A DNA stretch of 17,938 bases from Thermoanaerobaculaceae bacterium. GTDB lineage: Bacteria > Acidobacteriota > Thermoanaerobaculia > Thermoanaerobaculales > Thermoanaerobaculaceae. Positions within the stretch are counted from its first letter, which is position 1, and every line of letters begins with the position of its first letter. The translations under genes and the position numbers were made by a program. Below are positions 7,584-14,976 of this stretch, piece by piece. Location: positions 1-17,938 of the forward strand of contig JALHTD010000175.1 in the NCBI GenBank assembly GCA_022865555.1, given 5' to 3'. The notes under the pieces are model-generated. The model made no database searches. It saw nothing but the letters and a program-made list of their open reading frames with translations, and had not been told where the DNA came from.

Positions 7584-8494
7584 TCGAGCGCTCCCACCAA
7601 CTCGCGCACCTCGGCAATCCCGTGCTCGGCGCAAAACCGCTCGAGCTCCCCCAGGATGTGCAGCGGGGCGGCCGGATCCCGGAAGATCGCCGTTCCCACC
7701 TGTACCGCGCTTGCCCCGGCGAGCAGAAACTCCACCACGTCGCGGCCGGTCTCGACCCCCCCGATTCCCACCAGCGGTACAGACGGGAGCGCCCTGTGCA
7801 CCTCCCACACCATGCGCAGGGCGATCGGTTTGATGGCCGGGCCGGACAGCCCCCCGCAGCCTCTGGCCAGCACCGGCCGGCGCTTCTCGGCATCGATGGC
7901 CATCGCGCGCAGCGTGTTGATCAGCGTGAGCCCGTCCGCCCCGCCGTCGACCGCCGCACGAGCGGTGCCGACGAGATCCGGCGCGTTGGGAGAGAGCTTC
8001 ACCCACAGGACTCGGCGCGTCGCCGCCCGGCCCATCCGGGTGAGCCGTTCCAGCTGCGCGGGGTCATGTCCGAACTCGATCCCCCCCGCGGTGACGTTGG
8101 GGCAGGACACGTTCAGCTCATAGGCGGCGATCCCTTCCTCCCGCTCGCACCGCTCGATCACCTCGACGTACTCCTCCATGCGCTCGCCGAACACGTTGAC
8201 CGCAACCACCGCACCCCGTTGCCGCAGCACCGGCAGCGCCTCGATGCAGAACGCCTCTACCCCGATGTTCTGGAGGCCGATCGCATTGATCATCCCCGCC
8301 GCCGTCTCGACGATGCGCGGGGTGGGGCTTCCGCGCCGAGGCTTGGGGGAGAGCCCTTTGGTGACGACCGCGCCCAGTCGCTCCGGCGGGCAGAACTCGA
8401 GCAGGTCGAGCCCGTACCCGAAGGTGCCCGAGGCGGCCATGATCGGGTTCGCGACCGCAAGCTTCCCCAGCTCGACGCCCAGCCGGACGCTCAT
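7574..8494 (-). CDS. pyrD: Dihydroorotate dehydrogenase, class 1B catalytic subunit
   Basis: FMN subunit that oxidises dihydroorotate to orotate and passes electrons to PyrK and NAD+. In this 306-residue protein ANPIMAASGTFGYG lies near the N-terminus, TKGLSP is at 45-50 (Lys46 contacts FMN), and NAIGLQNIG is at 70-78. The ELNVSCPN segment (126-133) supplies Cys131, the active-site base that marks class 1 enzymes; class 2 uses Ser. IGIGGV and the FMN phosphate-binding GASAVQVGTA are in the C-terminal third. ATG 8494 was chosen because GAGGTGG is just upstream and the ATGA overlap with the pyrK stop is exactly 4 nt. An adjacent pyrK supports class 1B. Confidence 0.97.
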   Translation of the reverse strand: MSVRLGVELGKLAVANPIMAASGTFGYGLDLLEFCPPERLGAVVTKGLSPKPRRGSPTPRIVETAAGMINAIGLQNIGVEAFCIEALPVLRQRGAVVAVNVFGERMEEYVEVIERCEREEGIAAYELNVSCPNVTAGGIEFGHDPAQLERLTRMGRAATRRVLWVKLSPNAPDLVGTARAAVDGGADGLTLINTLRAMAIDAEKRRPVLARGCGGLSGPAIKPIALRMVWEVHRALPSVPLVGIGGVETGRDVVEFLLAGASAVQVGTAIFRDPAAPLHILGELERFCAEHGIAEVRELVGALEWH

Positions 8495-9303
8495 GGCCAC
8501 CACCTCGCGGCCAGGCGGGCGGCGGGAAATACCGGCCCCTCCTTGCACGTGGGCACGTAGCGCCCGTCCGCCAGCTCCACGACGCACCCCAGGCACACCC
8601 CGACGCCGCAGGCCATCGGCTCTTCGAGCGAGAGCTCGGTCTCCAGGGCGTGCTCACGGGCGAGCTCCGTGAGCGCTGCCAGCATCGGGGTGGGGCCGCA
8701 CGCGAGCACGCGGTCGTAGACCCGGCCCTGCGAGAGCCTTCGCGCCAGCGCCGTGGTAACGAAGGCGTGCTCGCCCCGGCTGCCGTCGTCGGTCGTGAGC
8801 ACGGCCTCCCCACCCACTGCGGCGGCGGCCTTCCCGCAGCGCTCCACCTCCAGCAGCTCCGCCACGTTTGCGGCACCCAGGTAGAGATCGAACCGGGTTT
8901 CGCGCCCCGCGAGCACCTCGGCGGCGAACAGCACCGGCGGCAGCCCGATCCCGCCCGCCACGAGGGCCAGGCGGTGTGCCCCCGGGTCGAGAGAGAAGCC
9001 GTTGCCCAGCGGGGCCAGCAGGCGCAGTTCGGAGCCCGGGGTGGCGTGCCGCAGCAGCGTGGTGCCCTTGCCGACCTCCTTGATCAGGAACTCAACCTCC
9101 GTCGAGCCGCGCCTCTGCGAGACGCCTGCGAGCGAGAATGCGCGCCGCAGGAACGGGTCGAACCCCTCCACGCACGAGAGCATCCCGAACTGCCCCGGAA
9201 CCGCTTCAACGGGCCCCTCGGCGGTCAGCGTGAGCCGGAAGCAGGTGGGGGAGAGGTCGGTGCGCGCAGCCACGCACACGGCCAGATCGCGACGCGCTAT
9301 CAT
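8491..9303 (-). CDS. pyrK: Dihydroorotate dehydrogenase electron-transfer subunit
   Basis: FAD/2Fe-2S subunit that links PyrD to NAD+. The 270-residue protein has a ferredoxin-reductase fold. RRAFSLAG (53-60) is the flavin-binding R-x-x-S motif, LVAGGIGLPPVLFAAE (114-129) is the NAD-binding start, and ACGPTPML is at 201-208. The 2Fe-2S loop has Cys232, Cys237, Cys240 and Cys253 in CGVGVCLGC...PTC. It overlaps pyrD by 4 nt. The ATG at 9303 has no Shine-Dalgarno at normal spacing. A good GGAGG lies 20 nt away and instead serves a four-codon frame whose TGA overlaps this ATG, so translation may begin by re-initiation. In-frame GTG 9324 has GGAG directly abutting and is less likely. Confidence 0.94.
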   Translation of the reverse strand: MIARRDLAVCVAARTDLSPTCFRLTLTAEGPVEAVPGQFGMLSCVEGFDPFLRRAFSLAGVSQRRGSTEVEFLIKEVGKGTTLLRHATPGSELRLLAPLGNGFSLDPGAHRLALVAGGIGLPPVLFAAEVLAGRETRFDLYLGAANVAELLEVERCGKAAAAVGGEAVLTTDDGSRGEHAFVTTALARRLSQGRVYDRVLACGPTPMLAALTELAREHALETELSLEEPMACGVGVCLGCVVELADGRYVPTCKEGPVFPAARLAARWWP

Positions 9304-9314
9304 GCCGCGGCCAT
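9300..9314 (-). CDS. Four-codon upstream mini-frame (M-A-A-A-stop) overlapping the pyrK start
   Basis: On the - strand ATG GCC GCG GCA TGA starts 9 nt after GGAGG (9328-9324). Its stop overlaps the pyrK initiator as ATGA, the same 4-nt overlap seen between pyrK and pyrD. The sequence shows a ribosome site better placed for this frame than for pyrK itself. A role in coupled initiation or regulation of the pyr genes is inference; a chance occurrence is possible in such a short frame. Confidence 0.4.
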   Translation of the reverse strand: MAAA

Positions 9315-9315
9315 T

Positions 9316-10971
9316 ATGCGACACCTCCGGCGGCTTGGCCACAGCCTGGCGGCCGGCGCCTTTGCCGGCGCCGCGCTCGCACCACTGCAGCTCCTCCTCT
9401 GGCCCGAGGTCTCTCTTTCCCCGCTGAAGGTGTGCCTGGCGCTGCTGGCCTGGATGAGCTGGGGCGCTCTCTGGGTCGGCGGCGTCCTCTTCCTGTTCGC
9501 GGAGCTGGCGGGGATCTTCGCGCCCTATCTCGCCGCCCCAAAGGGGTTCAGCGTGGGGCTGTGGCGGTGGCTGATGATCATTGTAAGCCTCGTGGTCGCG
9601 GGAACGGCCTGGTGGAACCGCGAGGAGACCAGAGACCTCTTGCTTCCGGACAACCGCCAGGCCCTCGCCGTTTCGGGCTCGATCGCCACGATCTACATGA
9701 TCACGCTGTTGGTGCTCGCCATTCACAGACGGCCGCCCCGGCACGCGCTCGCAGTCTCTCTCGGTTTCACGAGCTTCGTTGTGGCCTCGCTCTGGGTGGT
9801 CTGGATCGCCACCCCGGTCTCCACGCGAACCACCACCGCCACGGAGCCGCCGCGCTTCGCCCCCGCCCACCGATTGCTGTTCGTGTCCTGGGAGGGTACC
9901 GACCTGCCGTGGCTGCTCCCGGCCATGGAGCGCGGGCACATGCCCTTCCTCCACGCCCTCTGGGAGAACGGCGCGTGGGGGCAGTTGCGGACCGTGCGCC
10001 CCTACACCCGCTCCGCGACGCTCGCAACCCTGGTCACGGGGTGCGCACCAGCCGTCCACGGAGTGCTCGGGAGGCGCTCCTACCGCGTTCCCTGGCTGGC
10101 CGCCGCCCCGGTGACGCTTCTGCTGGCGGGCCCGTGGCCGGGTCCTCACCAGATCCCCTGGCGGGCGTGGGAGCGGGCTCCCGGCCTGGCACCGCAGCGC
10201 GGGACTCTCTGGCAAATCCTTCTCGGCGCGGGCCGCAAGGTGGGCCTGATCGGGTGGCCGCGCTACGCGCAGGGCACGTGGACCGTCCCGACACCTCTCA
10301 CCGCCGAGGTGCCGCCTTACTCCACCATCGATGGCGATCTGCGCGCGGCGCTCGGGTCCGCCCTGCGCGCCCAGCCCGAGTTGGCTGAGGACGCGCGCAA
10401 CTCCTTCGCTCTCGCCGCTGCCCTCGGGGCAACGGCCGAGCGTTACGCGAAGGCCGAGTCGGTGGACGCGGTTGCCATCGACTACGGGCTGGCGGCTCAC
10501 CTTCGCCCGCTCTGGACCGCGGAGGACCCGCGAGGGCAGGGAGAGGAGGTCCTGCACCAGGCAGCGCGCATCCTCGACGACCAACTGCGCGCCCTGTGGG
10601 TGCTGATGGGAGAGGACACGCTCGTCGTCGTGGTATCCCCATACGGCCTCGCGCCGCCATCCTCGTGGCAGCGCCTCGCGCAGCTCGGAAGCAGGCCCAG
10701 GCGCTGGCGCGTCTCGCCCACCGACTCCCCCGACGGATTCGTGCTCTTCAGCGGACCCGGCGTCCGCTCCGGGAGGCTGCGAACCGCCCGCCTGGCGGAT
10801 GTCACCGCCACGGTGCTCTACCTGCTCGAGCTGCCCGTGGCCCGCGACATGGCTGGGCGCGTGCTCCTGGAGGCCGTCAGCGAATCGCGCGCTTCCGCGG
10901 TCCCACTGCGCATGATCCCAAGCTACCCCCCGCTGACGGCCGGCCCCCGCGACGGCACCACGCCGAGGTAG
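9316..10971 (+). CDS. Membrane-anchored alkaline-phosphatase-superfamily protein (type I phosphodiesterase-like), probably active-site-degenerate
   Basis: This 551-residue protein has an N-terminal half with about five hydrophobic segments (roughly 11-29, 36-67 as one or two, 83-99, 118-136, 143-163) and a C-terminal domain with the phosphodiesterase/nucleotide-pyrophosphatase fold. Family landmarks are GHMPFLHALWENGAWGQLRTVRPYTRSATLATLVTG split across 207-242, HGVLG at 248-252, and SPDGFVLFSGPGV...DVTATVLYLLELPVARDMAGRVL near the end. Expected metal-binding positions look altered. The first Asp-Gly is SWEG (E193), the usual SDHG is SPYG (441-444), and the usual His before the D-G-(V/I) strand is absent (SPTDSPDG). 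It may therefore bind rather than hydrolyse. The ATG lacks a Shine-Dalgarno and lies 12 nt from the divergent pyrK start. The frame is open upstream, but only as antisense of pyrK. Confidence 0.8.
   Translation: MRHLRRLGHSLAAGAFAGAALAPLQLLLWPEVSLSPLKVCLALLAWMSWGALWVGGVLFLFAELAGIFAPYLAAPKGFSVGLWRWLMIIVSLVVAGTAWWNREETRDLLLPDNRQALAVSGSIATIYMITLLVLAIHRRPPRHALAVSLGFTSFVVASLWVVWIATPVSTRTTTATEPPRFAPAHRLLFVSWEGTDLPWLLPAMERGHMPFLHALWENGAWGQLRTVRPYTRSATLATLVTGCAPAVHGVLGRRSYRVPWLAAAPVTLLLAGPWPGPHQIPWRAWERAPGLAPQRGTLWQILLGAGRKVGLIGWPRYAQGTWTVPTPLTAEVPPYSTIDGDLRAALGSALRAQPELAEDARNSFALAAALGATAERYAKAESVDAVAIDYGLAAHLRPLWTAEDPRGQGEEVLHQAARILDDQLRALWVLMGEDTLVVVVSPYGLAPPSSWQRLAQLGSRPRRWRVSPTDSPDGFVLFSGPGVRSGRLRTARLADVTATVLYLLELPVARDMAGRVLLEAVSESRASAVPLRMIPSYPPLTAGPRDGTTPR
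9324..9328 (-). promoter_or_regulatory. Shine-Dalgarno upstream of the mini-frame and pyrK
   Basis: GGAGG followed by TG on the - strand. It is 9 nt before the mini-frame ATG (9314) and 20 nt before the pyrK ATG (9303). It lies inside the first codons of the divergent + strand gene. Confidence 0.5.
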
Positions 10972-11052
10972 CCCAGGCGAGGCCAGACCCGCGTGATGAA
11001 GGCCTTAGCAACGACCGATCGACCTCCCGACACGACGACCGACACCCGGGCG

Positions 11053-11068
11053 GTCACGGGGCCGTGAC
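11053..11068. repeat. Inverted repeat over the acyl-CoA dehydrogenase stop codon
   Basis: GTCACGG-GG-CCGTGAC has 7-bp arms and lies at the convergent junction of the phosphodiesterase-like gene and the acyl-CoA dehydrogenase. It includes the TGA of the latter. There is no T-tract on either strand, so it is at most a weak or factor-dependent terminator element. The rest of the 10972-11053 gap shows nothing recognisable. Confidence 0.3.
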
Positions 11069-12793
11069 GGCTGTCCCCGCCAGCGCGTCGAAACGCGTGA
11101 TCACGGCCTCGTCGCCCGAGCACACGAGGTCCCTGTTCATCCGCAGCTCCGGCATCTTGATGGCCAGCCAGCGCTCCAGCACAGCCAGCTTCCTCTCACT
11201 CCTGCTGGCGTGGTCGCACAGGAGGGCCGCGATGACGAGCGTGCACGCCATGTCCACGATCTTGCGGCTGTAGAGGTCCAGGTAGCCGGCACCCTTGTGC
11301 TGCTTGGCGAACGCCACGGCCTCTGCCAACAGCGCCAGCCCCTCCCGCACCTGCTCCACCTGCGGCGCCGGTGGTACCCCCGCGCTCCCCTTCAGCAGGT
11401 CCTCCACCAGCGTCTCGCAGAGCCCCGAGGTCACACCGCTCAGTGCCGCCACCACCTGCAGCTGGCTGGTGCCCTCGTAGATCGTCGTGATGCGGCTGTC
11501 GCGCAGGTGGCGTTCCACCGAGTAGTCCCTCATGTAGCCGCTGCCGCCCAGTACGGCGATGGCGCTGTTGGCGACCCGCATCGACATCTCTGATGCGTAG
11601 TACTTGCTCATCGGGGTCAGCATGGCGCTCACGCGCCTCAGACGGCGAGCCTCCTGCTGGAGTCGCCTGGCCTCCGCCGGAGAGTCGCCGCCTTCGACCG
11701 CGCGCAGCGTGCCCACCTCCAGGTCGACCGAGAAGCTCGCCCAGTATGTGAGGGCGCGTGCCGCCTGCAGGTCGACGCTCATCTCGACGAGCAGCTCGCG
11801 GACAGCGGGGATCCTGTCGATCTCGAGGCCGAACTGCTTGCGCTTGCCGGCGTAGTCCCTCGCCACCCGGTAGGCGGCCTCGCCGATGCCGAGCGACTGG
11901 GCCGCGATCCCCACCCTGGCCCCGTTCATCAGGCTCATGACGTAGGTGACGAGACCGCGCTGCCGCCGGCCGATGAGCAGGGCGGGCGCATCGTCGAAGA
12001 ACAGCTCGCAGGTAGGGCTCCCGTGGATGCCCAGCTTCTCCTCCAGGCGGCGGACCTTCACGCGCGGTCCGCGTTCCACCACGAACAGCGAGAGCCCGCG
12101 AGCGTCTGCCATGTCCGGCTCGCTCCGGGCCAGCACCAGCAGCACGTCCCCGCACCCGTTGGTGATGAACCGCTTGACGCCCTGCACGACCCAGTTGCCG
12201 TTGCCGTCCTGAAAGGCGCGGACCTTGACGGACTGCAGGTCGCTCCCGGCGTCCGGCTCCGTCAAGACCATCGCCCCCGTCTTCCGCCCCGCGGCCATGT
12301 CCGGCAGGACCGCGTGCTTGATCGTCTCGTCGGCGTAGGCGTTGATCGTCTCGGCGATCCCCTGCAGCCCGTACAGGTTCATCAGCGAGGCGTCGGCCCG
12401 GCTGACGATCTCGTTGCTCATCGTGTACACGAGCTGCGGACAGTTGAGGCCCCCGAAACGGTACGGGAGTGTGAAGCCCATTAGGTCGGCCTGGCTCAGG
12501 CGCGTCATCGCCTCGGCGATGCCTGGGGCGTAGCTCACGCTGCCGTCGTCGTTGAGGACGTTGCCCACCCTGTCGGTCTGCGCAGCCGTGGGCGCGATCA
12601 CCTCGGCGGCGAGCTCGCCCAGCGAGCTCAGGATGCGGCGGTAGTTGTCCACCGCGTCCTCGGCGTCCTCCGGCGCAAAGTCGTGCTCGAGGCTGAAGCG
12701 AAAACCTTCCTCGTAGAGCGCCGCCAGTTTCCGGAGGTTCATGTGTTCGAAGAGGAACAGGATGTCCTCGTTGTCGAGGAAGAAGTTGGCCAT
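11054..12793 (-). CDS. Acyl-CoA dehydrogenase, long form (about 580 aa)
   Basis: FAD enzyme that introduces the alpha,beta double bond into acyl-CoA and passes electrons to ETF. The 579-residue protein has an N-terminal helical domain, the flavin/substrate segment MVLTEPDAGSD (175-185), WVVQGVKRFITNG (201-213), GARVGIAAQSLGIGEAAY (291-308) with KRKQFG (317-322), and the C-terminal VLGGSGYMRDYSVERHLRDSRITTIYEGTSQ region. Glu440 in IYEGTSQ matches the usual catalytic base. It is about 200 residues longer than the classical enzymes, with an N-terminal extension of about 50 and a C-terminal helical extension after about 460. This size is known for FadE-like enzymes next to etf genes. ATG 12793 is preceded by GAGGGA and follows etfA by 10 nt. 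Substrate chain length is not predictable. Confidence 0.94.
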   Translation of the reverse strand: MANFFLDNEDILFLFEHMNLRKLAALYEEGFRFSLEHDFAPEDAEDAVDNYRRILSSLGELAAEVIAPTAAQTDRVGNVLNDDGSVSYAPGIAEAMTRLSQADLMGFTLPYRFGGLNCPQLVYTMSNEIVSRADASLMNLYGLQGIAETINAYADETIKHAVLPDMAAGRKTGAMVLTEPDAGSDLQSVKVRAFQDGNGNWVVQGVKRFITNGCGDVLLVLARSEPDMADARGLSLFVVERGPRVKVRRLEEKLGIHGSPTCELFFDDAPALLIGRRQRGLVTYVMSLMNGARVGIAAQSLGIGEAAYRVARDYAGKRKQFGLEIDRIPAVRELLVEMSVDLQAARALTYWASFSVDLEVGTLRAVEGGDSPAEARRLQQEARRLRRVSAMLTPMSKYYASEMSMRVANSAIAVLGGSGYMRDYSVERHLRDSRITTIYEGTSQLQVVAALSGVTSGLCETLVEDLLKGSAGVPPAPQVEQVREGLALLAEAVAFAKQHKGAGYLDLYSRKIVDMACTLVIAALLCDHASRSERKLAVLERWLAIKMPELRMNRDLVCSGDEAVITRFDALAGTAVTAP

Positions 12794-12803
12794 GGTTGTT
12801 CCC

Positions 12804-13898
12804 TCAGCCCCGCGCTTCCCGCGGCGGCGTGCCCGGACCCTCCAGCGGCTCGGCCAGGCCCTCGATCCTGGCACCGCCGCGAATAGCGCGGACGAGCCTG
12901 GGGATCACAACCCTCAGGTCTCCCACGATCCCGTAGTGGGCCACCGAGAAGATCGGCGCGGACCGGTCTATGTTGATGGCGAGGATCTTCGCGGACTCCT
13001 CCATGCCGGCGCGGTGTTGGACCGCCCCGCTGATGCCGCAGGCGACGTAGAGGGCGGGGCGGACCGTGGTGCCCGTCTGGCCGACCTGGTGGTCCTTGTC
13101 CACGAACCCGAGGTCGATCGCCGCCCGACTGGCCCCCACCGCCCCACCCAGACAGTTCGCGAGCTCCCAGACGAGCCGGAAGCTTTCCCTCGTTCCCACG
13201 CCCGCACCACCGGCGACGATCACACGCGCCGCCTTTAGGTTGACCTTCTTCTCGCGACGTTCCGACTCCAGGATGCGCAGCGGCGCCCTGAAGCCGCTGA
13301 ACGATGCGGCGTGCCGCACAAGCGTGGCCCGCCTTTGACCGTCCGGTTGGGGCATGACCATGACGCCCTCGCGCACGGTGGCCATCTGCGGCCAGCGGTC
13401 GTAGTTGACGATCGTGGCGATGATGCTTCCCCCAAACGCCGGACGGATCTGCAGCAGCAGGTTCCTGTGCAGCTCCTTGCTTCCCGGCGGGGTGTGGTCG
13501 CCGATCTGCAGGTCCGTGCAGTCCGCGGTCAGCCCGCACTTCAGCGAACTGGCGACGGTCGGCGCGAGGTCGCGCCCCATCGCCGTGGCACCATAGAGCA
13601 CCACCTGGGGCGCGTGCGCCTGCACGAGCTCACGGATCACCCGCGCGTACGTCGAGGCCTGGTACTGCCGCAGCAGGTCGTGCTCGACCAGGTAGACTTT
13701 GTCCGCGCCGTCTTGGCCGAGGCGGGTCGCCATCTCCTCGCCGTCCCCGGCGGTCAGCAGCACCGCCGCGAGGGGCACGCCCAGGGTCTCCGCGAGCTCC
13801 CGCCCTTTGCCCAGCAGCTCCAGCGGCACCTCCGAGAGGGCGCCTTTTTCCTGCTCGGCGAAGACCCAGACCTCGCCTATTCTGTTGACCTCGATCAT
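12804..13898 (-). CDS. etfA: Electron transfer flavoprotein, alpha subunit
   Basis: FAD-binding subunit of the heterodimeric carrier that takes electrons from the adjacent acyl-CoA dehydrogenase. The 364-residue protein has the N-terminal ETF domain (VWVFAEQEKGALSEVPLELLGKGRELAE) and the C-terminal FAD domain. In the latter, VIVAGGAGVGTRESF begins the fold and VGQTGTTVRPALYVACGISGAVQH starts at 272, followed by KILAINIDRSAPIF. A Pro/Gly-rich tail closes the protein. The ATG has only a weak upstream GGGG. The 21-nt gap from etfB and the 10-nt gap to the dehydrogenase indicate one transcript. Confidence 0.96.
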   Translation of the reverse strand: MIEVNRIGEVWVFAEQEKGALSEVPLELLGKGRELAETLGVPLAAVLLTAGDGEEMATRLGQDGADKVYLVEHDLLRQYQASTYARVIRELVQAHAPQVVLYGATAMGRDLAPTVASSLKCGLTADCTDLQIGDHTPPGSKELHRNLLLQIRPAFGGSIIATIVNYDRWPQMATVREGVMVMPQPDGQRRATLVRHAASFSGFRAPLRILESERREKKVNLKAARVIVAGGAGVGTRESFRLVWELANCLGGAVGASRAAIDLGFVDKDHQVGQTGTTVRPALYVACGISGAVQHRAGMEESAKILAINIDRSAPIFSVAHYGIVGDLRVVIPRLVRAIRGGARIEGLAEPLEGPGTPPREARG

Positions 13899-13919
13899 CG
13901 CCGTCCCCGCGGGGATGCC

Positions 13920-14831
13920 CTACCCAATGGTGTGATCCTCGATGAGCTCCCTAACGAGGCGCCCCACGCCCTCGTCGGTGGGTGGGTACTCCCTGTAGGC
14001 GCCCCCGGCCAGCACGATCGACTGGACCCGGTGGACGTTGGTGGGGCTCCCCTTGAACCCACACCACGTGAGGTCGGCACCGACGTCGTCCAGGTTCCAC
14101 TGCTCGATCAGCAGCCCACGCTCCGCAAGCATCAGGCAGCGCCTCGCCACCTCGGTGGCCCTCGCGTCCTCGCCGGCCTCCGAGAGCTCGCGGGAGACGG
14201 CCTGCTCGACCTCGCTTCGGCAGCGCGCCTTCTTGAACTTCATCAGCCGCTTCGCGGCTGGTGGGCGCGGCGTGTTGGCGGTGTCGAGGACCGTGGCCAG
14301 CACCGGGAGCTCCGCCTCCACCACCTCAAAGCCGCTGCCGAGGTTCCGCCTGACCCGCAGCGTCGAGCCGCGCAGGTCGAGCAGCTCCTCCAGGTAGGTG
14401 ACGAGCGTGTAGCCGAGCTTCTCCGCGATCTGGGGACCCACCTGGGCAGTGTCGCCGTCGATCGCCTGCCGCCCGCACAGCACGATGTCGGGCTCGAGGC
14501 GCCGGATGGCGCACGACAGGATGTAGCTGGTGGCCAGCGTGTCGGAGCCGGCTGCGCGCCGGTCCGTGATGAGGATCGCCCTGTCGGCGCCCCGGAACAG
14601 CGCCTCGCGCAGCACGTCCGACGCCTTCGGCAACCCCATGCTGATGACCGTCACCGTCCCGGCGTGACGGTCACGAATCGCGAGCGCCGCCTCGAGGGCG
14701 TTGAGGTCCTCGGGGTTGAAGACGGCCGGCAGCGCGGCACGGTTGACCGTACCGTCGTCCTTCATGGCCTGCCCGGTAAGCCTCTTGGTATCGGGCACCT
14801 GCTTGACGCAGACCACGCAGCGGTATCCCAC
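13920..14831 (-). CDS. etfB: Electron transfer flavoprotein, beta subunit
   Basis: Partner of EtfA, 303 residues. The N-terminus YRCVVCVKQVPDT is typical, followed by NPEDLNALEAALAIRD. The nucleotide-binding segment is GRQAIDGDTAQVGPQIAEKLG (120-140). The DGDTAQVGP form is the one reported in FixA/bifurcating-type ETFs that hold FAD here, unlike mitochondrial-type ETFs that hold AMP; applying this to activity here is inference. The C-terminal extension makes it about 40-50 residues longer than the common 255-265. GTG 14831 was chosen because AGGAG (14843-14839) lies 7 nt upstream. An in-frame GTG at 14846 would place that motif inside the gene. It is first in the etfB-etfA-dehydrogenase unit. 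Confidence 0.95.
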   Translation of the reverse strand: MGYRCVVCVKQVPDTKRLTGQAMKDDGTVNRAALPAVFNPEDLNALEAALAIRDRHAGTVTVISMGLPKASDVLREALFRGADRAILITDRRAAGSDTLATSYILSCAIRRLEPDIVLCGRQAIDGDTAQVGPQIAEKLGYTLVTYLEELLDLRGSTLRVRRNLGSGFEVVEAELPVLATVLDTANTPRPPAAKRLMKFKKARCRSEVEQAVSRELSEAGEDARATEVARRCLMLAERGLLIEQWNLDDVGADLTWCGFKGSPTNVHRVQSIVLAGGAYREYPPTDEGVGRLVRELIEDHTIG

Positions 14832-14838
14832 GCAGCGA

Positions 14839-14843
14839 CTCCT
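14839..14843 (-). promoter_or_regulatory. Ribosome binding site deciding the etfB start
   Basis: AGGAG on the - strand, 7 nt before GTG 14831. It favours this start over the in-frame GTG at 14846, which lies upstream of the motif. Confidence 0.65.
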
Positions 14844-14878
14844 CACCTGAGCAGCCGTTTGACTGGCGTGCCCCCCAA

Positions 14879-14893
14879 AACCTGCGTGAGGTT
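14879..14893. promoter_or_regulatory. Operator-like inverted repeat upstream of etfB
   Basis: AACCT-GCGTG-AGGTT is a perfect 5-bp dyad with a 5-nt centre, about 48 nt before the etfB start. This is the size and position of a TetR- or GntR-type operator. No regulator gene is adjacent and only one copy was seen, so the assignment is tentative. Confidence 0.25.
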
Positions 14894-14910
14894 AACAAAC
14901 GGGCGCCGCC

Positions 14911-14976
14911 GAGGACAAGAGCCAGGCTCTTCCTCCACGGGAAGTAGAGCCCTGGCCGGCTCTTGCGCCGGCCAGG
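14911..14976. repeat. Two adjacent stem-loops between the sigma remnant and etfB
   Basis: The first hairpin is GAGG-(AC)-AAGAG / CTCTT-CCTC around the CCAGG loop (14911-14935). The second is a perfect 10-bp stem CCTGGCCGGC / GCCGGCCAGG with a TCTTGC loop (14951-14976). AGAGCC (14946-14951) can instead pair with GGCTCT (14958-14963), which would disrupt the second stem. There are no T-tracts. They may act as a transcript boundary or leader structure on the - strand. The rest of 14832-15001 holds the operator-like dyad and nothing else recognisable. Confidence 0.45.

Noticed and set aside
8650..9315. In-frame upstream extension of the phosphodiesterase-like gene
   Set aside because: It is antisense to pyrK, and the translated sequence is Arg/Glu/Gly-rich without domains. 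ATG 9316 directly precedes the membrane segments.
9304..10584. In-frame upstream extension of pyrK
   Set aside because: Antisense to the phosphodiesterase-like gene; PyrK homology begins right after ATG 9303.
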